Assembly: GCA_051650105.1 (NCBI GenBank)
Contig: JBOFIJ010000016.1
Coordinates: 124,001 to 188,000, forward strand
Direction: 5' to 3'
Length of the DNA stretch: 64,000 nucleotides
Source of the DNA: CAMWXW01 sp051650105
Lineage (GTDB): Bacteria > Desulfobacterota > Desulfovibrionia > Desulfovibrionales > Desulfovibrionaceae
This document shows positions 36,428 through 43,734 of this stretch, one piece after another; positions within the stretch are counted from its first letter, which is position 1; the number at the start of each line of letters is the position of its first letter. The position numbers and the translations under genes are program-made. The notes beneath the pieces were generated by a model. The model was given only the letters and a program-made list of their open reading frames with translations. It was not told the DNA's origin and did no database searches.

Positions 36428-38299
36428 ATGAAGACGAATCGGGCTATGGGTGCTCAGTCTATGCTTATGAGTCCCGCAGAGAAGGCAAAAGCACAGGATA
36501 AAATTGAGAGAGACAGATTAAAATTAGAGAAAGGCACAATATTAAGAAGGGGCTCTTGGGATTCTAGTAGTAGGATACAAAAAAGAGTTGTGCAAAAACG
36601 TCTCAGTCTTGATCTTAAGCAAAGAATTTTGAGTTCAACAGTACAAGCTCAGGAAGAATTATTACTGGGTGAGCATGACAAAGATAATCTGACAGAGTCT
36701 AGAAAAAACGCTTCTCAGCGAATGTATGCTCGTAATAATAACATAATATTTTCGCTTGAGCAATCTATAGCAAATACTGGAGATTGTTCTGCCATGGACG
36801 CTTCTCTTTCTCTTGGAGAGCTTTATGCCATAACAAATATTGAAGCAGCAGAAATTAGTACGCTGCAACAGTATGGTATTTCTTCCTCTTCATTGTCTCA
36901 ATTAAAAGTGGAAAATAAAATGTTACAAGTTAGCTTACGAAAGGCTGCAAAAGAGCTTATAGCAAGTTTTGCAAAGGTAGCAGAAGCAACACAAAGTAGT
37001 AATCCTAAACTTACAGCTCAACAAAGAAATGATCTTAAAGCACTACAGTTATTGAGTCTTAACTATGTGAAATCGATGCAGACACTCATTATTGCTTCTA
37101 ATGTGGGTTCTCCAGAGACATTATTGGATGAAAATAATGAAGCCACTCCAGATGGTCAGAACATGGGTCTTGCCATGAAACAACAATTAGCAGGCTTACT
37201 TTCTATGGAGATGTTAGAAGGTGGAACAGCGAGGGGTTCAAGTCTTTCATGTGTAAAGACTGTTTCTGTTATACCTCATGTAAAAGGACATGAATTATAT
37301 ATGGATCATGCTCTAAAAAAGGCAGAGCACATGGGTATTGATTTAGAAAAACCTTTTGCTCTGTGTGGATCGGCAAATGATGTGATTAAAGTAATTGAGA
37401 CACTTGCAGAAATGGAATCGAGAGATGGAAGGCCATTATTGAATATGAGGTCGGTCTTGTCTTCTCTTTTAATTTCAATAGAAAATTATATTCAGTCACA
37501 AGGTGCATCGGAAGAGCATGATATCCTTACTCAGCAAGGGTTAGAGTGGGGTTCTCATTATACTGAAGGAGAATCTGTTGAATTAGGTGCGACAGTATTA
37601 AGTAAAAGAATTACTAAATTGCACAGTAGTGCTTCTATGGCATTACTGAGAGTATTACGTGCTTTTGTCGATGCAAATACAGGAACTGTAGATACATTAA
37701 CTGCTCTAATGAAGGAGCCTAGGGCACCTGTTAAAAAAGAGCCTTCTGATGAAGTGGATTTTCCTGCTGAAGGAATACCAAAAGAAGAAGATGTTGAAGG
37801 TGCTTCTGCTATTGGAGAAGGGGAATCTAAGATAGGGTGTTTTGATGTAAGTAATTTTATTAATCTTGTTCGATTGGGAAATGATTTATGCCAAAATGAA
37901 GAAAAAATGAGTAGACATAACTTTATGGTAAATATGCCCACAGAAGCTCTTGAGGCAGGAATTTTTTCACAAGAAAATATGGAACAATTTGGAGAATTTT
38001 TCTTGCATCCTGGATTAATTCTTTCTTTGTATACTTTGGAAGAAAAAGGCCTTATTACGGTGGAACAAAGAAAAGATATTGCCAAAAGATGTCTTGAACA
38101 AGCAGAAGAGAGATGGAATAAAGAACGTGTCGATTTATTTAAAAGACATTTTATGGGTGCGGGGGAGAGACATCTTGCTTTTGATGGAAGCTATAGGGGA
38201 TATTATGATAGAGTAAGGAATCTTTTGAGTATAGATAATGATGAGATAATCAAAGGTGCCTCTATTTATTTCTTTTTAAAGAGAATGTCTTCTCAGTGA
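36428..38299 (+). CDS. Large helical protein of unknown function (623 aa)
   Basis: Start chosen at the ATG 36428, which follows GAGGAG; the open frame begins 57 bases earlier without a ribosome site. The protein is 623 residues, hydrophilic, rich in Glu/Lys/Ser and predicted by eye to be mostly helical, with no signal peptide and no long hydrophobic segment. A proline/acid-rich linker (KEPRAPVKKEPSDEVDFPAE) separates the body from a C-terminal ~150-residue helical domain. This architecture is compatible with a gatekeeper or effector of a type III secretion system, but I recognise no diagnostic motif and no secretion genes lie nearby, so I assign no function. Confidence 0.7.
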   Translation: MKTNRAMGAQSMLMSPAEKAKAQDKIERDRLKLEKGTILRRGSWDSSSRIQKRVVQKRLSLDLKQRILSSTVQAQEELLLGEHDKDNLTESRKNASQRMYARNNNIIFSLEQSIANTGDCSAMDASLSLGELYAITNIEAAEISTLQQYGISSSSLSQLKVENKMLQVSLRKAAKELIASFAKVAEATQSSNPKLTAQQRNDLKALQLLSLNYVKSMQTLIIASNVGSPETLLDENNEATPDGQNMGLAMKQQLAGLLSMEMLEGGTARGSSLSCVKTVSVIPHVKGHELYMDHALKKAEHMGIDLEKPFALCGSANDVIKVIETLAEMESRDGRPLLNMRSVLSSLLISIENYIQSQGASEEHDILTQQGLEWGSHYTEGESVELGATVLSKRITKLHSSASMALLRVLRAFVDANTGTVDTLTALMKEPRAPVKKEPSDEVDFPAEGIPKEEDVEGASAIGEGESKIGCFDVSNFINLVRLGNDLCQNEEKMSRHNFMVNMPTEALEAGIFSQENMEQFGEFFLHPGLILSLYTLEEKGLITVEQRKDIAKRCLEQAEERWNKERVDLFKRHFMGAGERHLAFDGSYRGYYDRVRNLLSIDNDEIIKGASIYFFLKRMSSQ

Positions 38300-38454
38300 G
38301 ACTAAATAAGTGTATTAGCGTTATCTTTATCATGTGAAACTTGCATTTTTTCACAAAATAGAGTACTCTGCAACAGGATCTTTTCTCTTGATGTATTGGC
38401 ATTGTATACAATGCTTTTTCTTGGGGGATATCTATACTCTTTTGTGGAATATAC

Positions 38455-39657
38455 GTGTTGCGACCCAATTTATTACAACGTGTTCTTTTCAAAGAAATGG
38501 CCTCTACTTTTCTTATTACAATTACCTTGATGGTTTTTATTCTTATTCTTTTGCAGGGAAGGAGGATGGAAGGCGTTTTCATTGGAATTAATATCACTTT
38601 TGTCGATGTTTTTATTCTTTTATTGTTAGTTCTACCGTATTTATTAACTTTTATTTTTCCCATTGCTGTTATGATAAGTATTTTTCTTACTTTTTTTAGA
38701 ATGAATACAGATAAAGAAAGTACAGCTTTGCGTGCTTCTGGTATTTCTTTATATCATTTCATTCCTGCGACCCTCTTTTTTGCCACCATTACTTTTTTTG
38801 TTTCTTTATGGCTTTCTTTATATGCTTTACCAGAGGGAGCAAAAACATTTAGTCAAACTATTGCATCTCTTGCTTCGCTTAGAGCAAAAATTGCGATTAC
38901 ACCAGGAATATTTTATAAAGATTTACCCAATATTGTTCTTTTTACAGAATCTATGGATGGAACAAGTGAAAGAATGAAAGGTATTTTTTTGGAGCAAAAA
39001 GAAGACACAAATACAATTATTACAATTACTGCAGATGAGGGAATATTTCTCGTAAATCCCAAAGAAAGAGTGCTTACTATGACACTTCACAATGGGAATG
39101 TGTATCGTGTTGAAGAGAAAAATTTTGTTAAAAGTAGTTTTGTTCAATATACTCTTGTCTTGCCTTTAGATAATTTTATTAAAGAAATGCCGAAAGAATC
39201 GCTCTCTTCAGATGCTATGACGCTTGGTATGATTAGTGACACTATAAAAGAATATAAGGCACAGCTTTTTGAAGAAAAAAATGAAGAATTGGAGCAAAAA
39301 ATACGACTATTGCAGTTGGAAAGACATAATCGTTTTATCTTTCCTGTTGCTTGTATTGTCTTGGCTTTATTCACTATACCAATTGCCACAGCACAGCAAA
39401 ATATGAATAAACAAATTGCTCTCTTATTTTTATTGTTTGCCTTTCTCATTTATTATTTGTGGATTCCTTATTTACTCTTTCTCATTAAGCAGAATATTGT
39501 ACCAACATATACAATATGGCTTCCTAATATTGTTTATTTACTTATGGCTATTAGAGGAATTTATCTCGTGGCACAGGAAAGACAGACTCCGTTGCTTGTT
39601 GTAATAAGACTTGTTCATTCTTTTATTATGAAGGTTGGGAAAAAGGCATCTGTATGA
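38455..39657 (+). CDS. lptF: LptF/LptG family LPS export permease
   Basis: First of two adjacent YjgP/YjgQ-family inner-membrane permeases that extract LPS and pass it to LptC/A with the LptB ATPase. 400 residues. N-terminal membrane segments (STFLITITLMVFILILL and ILLLLVLPYLLTFIFPIAVMISIF) are followed by the coupling-helix motif DKESTALRASGISLYHFI. A periplasmic beta-jellyroll region (~140-260) and three C-terminal membrane segments complete it. The start is a GTG at 38455 with weak GTGGA upstream, so the exact start is less certain. It overlaps lptG by ATGA. Confidence 0.88.
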   Translation: MLRPNLLQRVLFKEMASTFLITITLMVFILILLQGRRMEGVFIGINITFVDVFILLLLVLPYLLTFIFPIAVMISIFLTFFRMNTDKESTALRASGISLYHFIPATLFFATITFFVSLWLSLYALPEGAKTFSQTIASLASLRAKIAITPGIFYKDLPNIVLFTESMDGTSERMKGIFLEQKEDTNTIITITADEGIFLVNPKERVLTMTLHNGNVYRVEEKNFVKSSFVQYTLVLPLDNFIKEMPKESLSSDAMTLGMISDTIKEYKAQLFEEKNEELEQKIRLLQLERHNRFIFPVACIVLALFTIPIATAQQNMNKQIALLFLLFAFLIYYLWIPYLLFLIKQNIVPTYTIWLPNIVYLLMAIRGIYLVAQERQTPLLVVIRLVHSFIMKVGKKASV

Positions 39658-40718
39658 CACTGTTATTGCGTTATTTATTGAAGAATAATTTGTTTATTAT
39701 GGGTGGAATGTGTACCATAATATCTGCAATTTTTATTATTACAAATTTTATTGATAACATTTCGCTATTAACAGCAACAGAACCAAAAATATCTTCTATT
39801 ATCTTCTATTATCTCTATGCGGTACCTCCTATTCTGAGCCAAATGATAGGCTTGTTATTCCTCATTGTTCTTTTAATTCAAATAGCACTTATGCAAAAAA
39901 GTAAGGAGTTGTTGGCCTTATATGCTTCTGGGATTTCTGCTAAGCAATTATTGCGCGCCATTATTATCTATGCTTTTATATGGGGTATTTTTTCTTTTGC
40001 TATTACAGAATTTGCTATTTTTGCTGAGCAAGAATCAAGATATATTTATCGATACGAAATACGTAAAAGGCAAAAAATGCCTCTTGTAGTCAATAATTTA
40101 TGGTTGCATAAAAACAATACTATACTTGGGATAGGTTCTGCAAATGTGAGTAAAAGTGAGTTATATGATATCTTATTGTATGAAATATCTACATTTGATA
40201 GAAGTGTAAAGAAGGTATATTCAGCAGAAAGAGGTTTTGTTCAAGACAATACTCTTATTTTAGAAGATATTATGGAATATAATTATAGAGAGAATATCTC
40301 TTCTGTAAGAGAAATATTGAATTATCCATATATATTGGATCTTCAAGCTATTAGTGTGCTCAATACATTTCCTGCAGAAGTGTTTTCTATAGATATTATC
40401 AAATCTATTGTGGCATTAAGGGGGTCTGGAGTACCTACTGCTTCCCTAAAGGCTGCTTTGCATAAAAGAATGAGTAATGCTGTTAGTATTGTTATGATGG
40501 CAATTATTGCTGTCATGGTAAGTACAGTGATAAAAACACCATATTTATCTGTTAGCATTGGTTTTGCAATTGCTGTTGTTTTCTTTCTTTCCGAGCAATT
40601 CTTTATAAAACTTGGTTCTATGCATCTTATAAATCCAAATTGGCCTTCATGGATTAATCTTATTTTATGGAGTGTTTTCTGTTTTGTTTTTTTGTATAGT
40701 AAGAGGAAAGTAGAGTAA
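39654..40718 (+). CDS. lptG: LptF/LptG family LPS export permease
   Basis: Second permease of the pair, 354 residues, starting within the stop of lptF (ATGA). It has the same topology: N-terminal segments, the coupling motif QKSKELLALYASGISAKQLLRAI, a periplasmic domain, then three C-terminal membrane segments (MSNAVSIVMMAIIAVMVSTVI, LSVSIGFAIAVVFFL, WINLILWSVFCFVFL). Which of the two is F and which is G is assigned by gene order. lptB, lptC and lptA are elsewhere. Confidence 0.88.
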   Translation: MTLLLRYLLKNNLFIMGGMCTIISAIFIITNFIDNISLLTATEPKISSIIFYYLYAVPPILSQMIGLLFLIVLLIQIALMQKSKELLALYASGISAKQLLRAIIIYAFIWGIFSFAITEFAIFAEQESRYIYRYEIRKRQKMPLVVNNLWLHKNNTILGIGSANVSKSELYDILLYEISTFDRSVKKVYSAERGFVQDNTLILEDIMEYNYRENISSVREILNYPYILDLQAISVLNTFPAEVFSIDIIKSIVALRGSGVPTASLKAALHKRMSNAVSIVMMAIIAVMVSTVIKTPYLSVSIGFAIAVVFFLSEQFFIKLGSMHLINPNWPSWINLILWSVFCFVFLYSKRKVE

Positions 40719-40836
40719 AAGTATGTGTAAAAAGCGTAATAGAAAAGTACTATAGCATATGTTATGGAATAGAGAGTAAATGGTCTTCTTTGTGTGTTTT
40801 GTTTTCTTGATATGTAGTAAAGAGGCAAAGTCTTTT

Positions 40837-41670
40837 TTATTTTGTCTTTTTTAGTATAGAATTTTTATAGAGGGACATAATACTATTCCATATAAGGATA
40901 TCTTGTTGATTATTATCTATAATGGTGCACGGAACAGTAAATTTCCTTGCACGTTTTCCTATTATATAAAGTTCTGTCTTTTTTGATAAAGGCTGTGCTG
41001 TTTTGGCAAAAGCACTTCCACAGCCCCCTATTAATGTAACGTCGTCATTTTTTAAGAGTGTGTCTTGCAATTCTTCCAGACATTGTATGAAGTCATCTTG
41101 TTCAACTAAAGAAGAACAAAAACCAAAAGTTGAGTAGATTTTATTATTATGTAGTGAAATAATGGCCGTTTTATGTTCACCTGCGTGACACAGTAAGATA
41201 GCCTTCTTTTTAGAGCGTTCTCTATAAAAATTTTCTTGAGCAAGTGAAAGTAATATCATACTGGTATAATCAATAAGAACAATAGGAGTCATATCTATTA
41301 TATTATGAGTTAGTAGCTCTTTATACGCGTTGTCCACAGTAAGACCGTGAGGGTTTTCATGTAGCAGATTCTTCCAACGAGGGAATATAGATTGGCACTG
41401 TTCATGGTCTGGTATAATTACATAAATGGATTCAAGATCTTTTGCAATAGTCTTATTAGATAAAATGGCTGTTGGAGTGCATTGTTCTCTGGATAATTCT
41501 AGATGTGTTATTGTTTCGGATAGATCTTTTGGGTGTATTATAGATACAATTGGCTTTGCAATACTTGTATTAATACAAATAACTTTTTGTTCTAGTATGT
41601 TTTCTTTATATTGTATCATGCATTGTATTTCCCGCGACCGCAGTATACCACTAATAAGTCTATAAAGCAA
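40837..41670 (-). CDS. DUF1786-like protein (ASKHA-type fold, function unknown)
   Basis: 277 residues, starting at a TTG with GGAGAA upstream. The C-terminal half resembles DUF1786 proteins, sometimes annotated as pyruvate formate-lyase activating-like: LIDYTSMILLSLAQ, KAILLCHAGEHKTAIISLHNNKIYSTFGF and TLIGGCGSAFAKTAQP align with the family's N-V-G-N-x-H and GGHG blocks as I remember them. The expected N-terminal D-x-G-S-G-T-Q-(D/E) motif appears only in degraded form (SGILRSREIQCM), and the central region is shortened. The gene may therefore be losing function. A Met at 41619 is an alternative start. It is convergent with lptG. Confidence 0.55.
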   Translation of the reverse strand: MLYRLISGILRSREIQCMIQYKENILEQKVICINTSIAKPIVSIIHPKDLSETITHLELSREQCTPTAILSNKTIAKDLESIYVIIPDHEQCQSIFPRWKNLLHENPHGLTVDNAYKELLTHNIIDMTPIVLIDYTSMILLSLAQENFYRERSKKKAILLCHAGEHKTAIISLHNNKIYSTFGFCSSLVEQDDFIQCLEELQDTLLKNDDVTLIGGCGSAFAKTAQPLSKKTELYIIGKRARKFTVPCTIIDNNQQDILIWNSIMSLYKNSILKKTK

Positions 41671-41791
41671 AGATTCTCCATGTAAAAAGGGTTCTTTGTA
41701 TGGTTATTGTTTGCAAAAGGTGAATATATTCTCACAATAGTATTTCTTAGTATGACCTATTTGTGGAAATAATCTCGATAGGGAATACAGG

Positions 41792-42646
41792 TTATTTTTC
41801 CACAATTTCTTTTTCAGAGAAAGTGTGCTGCTTCAAAAATTGTGCAATAGTTTGTGTGTAAACAGCTGTTTTGTTATTTTTCTTCAAATCAACAGAATTT
41901 GTCACAACATCATCATAGTGTGCTGAACAGTGTTTATTGGTATTAAAATAATTTTGTATAAAATCTCTCACAAAAACATGTGTTGTTTCTTTTTCCACGG
42001 ATGTTAATTCAGTCGTTTGGTCGAAAATGATTGGAATCTGTGCTAGGATTTCTGAATTTCTCGATATAAATGAATCTATGGCCGCTTCAGCATCTTGAGA
42101 GGGCATTGTAAGGTTTTTATTGAGTGTACAAAATTGTAATCCTTCTAAAACGAATAAATAAGAGCTTCTTAATAATACAGCAGCTGTTCTTGCTTCTTCT
42201 TGAGAGATAATTTTTGTTGAAGCCATATTTTCTTGTTGTGGGATCATTCTTTTTAAAATACTCTGTATTTCTTTTGTTGCTTCAACAATATTCTCCATAG
42301 CGTGCGAAGTAGAACGCGTTGACTGTATTGAATCTATTAGAAAAGAAGAGTGTGAGGACCCTTCTTCCTCCATTGTGAGCTTGTTTTTTTGTGCAGTAGA
42401 TTCTTTTTCGGAAGAAATATTATTTGTCGTGTCTAGCAGGGTAGAAAGGTCTAATGTTGCAATGTCCTCTGTTCTTTGTCTTAATGTGGAATCTTCAGTA
42501 TTTTTTAGAGGAATATTTATTTCAATACTTTTTCCATTTGTGGGTTCTTTAATAACAAAAGAAGATAAAATATCATCCATAGCATGCAGAGTGCTAGGAA
42601 AACATAAAGAGAATATTGTGTATGAAATTGTGAATAATTTGTTCAT
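41792..42646 (-). CDS. Exported protein of unknown function
   Basis: 284 residues starting at the ATG 42646 with AAAGGAGAG upstream. Residues 1-~22 are a clear signal peptide ending at LHAMDD (MNKLFTISYTIFSLCFPSTLHA). The mature part is hydrophilic, Ser/Thr- and Glu-rich, with an apparently disordered region (~40-110) and a helical C-terminal half containing a few Cys. No known motif is recognised. It lies 55 bases downstream of mqnA on the same strand; no functional link is evident. Confidence 0.7.
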   Translation of the reverse strand: MNKLFTISYTIFSLCFPSTLHAMDDILSSFVIKEPTNGKSIEINIPLKNTEDSTLRQRTEDIATLDLSTLLDTTNNISSEKESTAQKNKLTMEEEGSSHSSFLIDSIQSTRSTSHAMENIVEATKEIQSILKRMIPQQENMASTKIISQEEARTAAVLLRSSYLFVLEGLQFCTLNKNLTMPSQDAEAAIDSFISRNSEILAQIPIIFDQTTELTSVEKETTHVFVRDFIQNYFNTNKHCSAHYDDVVTNSVDLKKNNKTAVYTQTIAQFLKQHTFSEKEIVEK

Positions 42647-42700
42647 AGAGTAGTACTCTCCTTTCATCTACATAACAAAATATATTGTAAGAAAATTTAG

Positions 42701-43522
42701 TTATGGAATATAGAGAAATGGGGCATTAACCGCTTTTGATATTATAGCATTCTTATATAATAAAAATGCAAAATGATACAAAGCAGACTCTTCTTCTTTC
42801 CCAAAAGAATACTGTAATAGCGTGTAGTATTGTATAATGTCTTCATCGGTCATAGTCGTTTTTTCTTTAACTGCTTTATAAATAATAGACATATTTTGTC
42901 TGCCCCAAGAGCGTGCTTCATAGAGAAATGCTATATTTTGTATAAGAGAAGCTGTACTATATTCTTTACGGATAACCCATACAGCAAAAACAAAAGGCAG
43001 ATTTGTCCATTCATACCATAATGCTCCAAGATCATAACAATATTGATACGTATTTCGTGAAGATTCTTGTAAAGCAGAATCTCCAATAAGAAGCATTGCT
43101 TTACATTGAATAGTATTTTTTTTTGCTTCTTTTCTGTCAATGTAACGAGGTGTGATATTATAGTATTCTTTGAAAAGAATTTTTACAAGTGCAACGGATG
43201 TATTACTTTCTTCTGTAAGAGCAATATATGCATTGTCCAACATTTCTATTGGGACATGTGAAAATAAAAGAACACTTTTTACTGCTCCTTTTGATGAGAT
43301 ACAAAGATCTTTTACTAGATAATAATGTTCTTGATTTTGTATATATTCTATTGAAGAAACAGGAGAGATATCTAAGTCAGCATTTCGTATAAGGTTATTC
43401 AATGTAGAAGGCGGTGCATAGGTTAATGAAAATGGATTTGGGGTAATTCCATTTTCTAAGGAATAATATAATGGAAGAACATTATTATATTGTATTCTTC
43501 CAAGGCGTATTGTTGTGTTCAT
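42701..43522 (-). CDS. mqnA: Chorismate dehydratase MqnA (futalosine menaquinone pathway)
   Basis: Converts chorismate to 3-enolpyruvylbenzoate, the first step of the futalosine route to menaquinone. The 273 residues show the periplasmic-binding-like fold pattern of MqnA: RLGRIQYNNVLPLYYSLE, LNNLIRNADLDISPVSSIEYI, KDLCISSKGAVKSVLLFSHVP, ALTEESNTSVALVKILF and LIGDSALQ, then YDLGALWYEWTNLPFVFAVWV. AAGGA precedes the ATG. It implies menaquinone-based anaerobic respiration, in line with fumarate and sulfite metabolism here. Confidence 0.92.
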   Translation of the reverse strand: MNTTIRLGRIQYNNVLPLYYSLENGITPNPFSLTYAPPSTLNNLIRNADLDISPVSSIEYIQNQEHYYLVKDLCISSKGAVKSVLLFSHVPIEMLDNAYIALTEESNTSVALVKILFKEYYNITPRYIDRKEAKKNTIQCKAMLLIGDSALQESSRNTYQYCYDLGALWYEWTNLPFVFAVWVIRKEYSTASLIQNIAFLYEARSWGRQNMSIIYKAVKEKTTMTDEDIIQYYTLLQYSFGKEEESALYHFAFLLYKNAIISKAVNAPFLYIP

Positions 43523-43734
43523 ATTACAGAGTCCTTTATATTGTTACTGCATAATAACCAGTGAAATCTCATATTTTTATAAGACAATACTATACCATAC
43601 TTACTAATACAAACAAAAAGCCATTGATAATATCGATCTATATATATATAAAAAATCAAATATATAGAAATAATATATTGAAAATTATCTATATAATGAA
43701 TATATATGTTATACAATAATGGTATGGAGGATGT

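Noticed and set aside
37558..38085. 175-codon frame (-) inside the 623-aa protein gene
   Set aside because: Antisense to a gene with a good ribosome site and consistent codon use; Ser-rich composition is typical of shadows.
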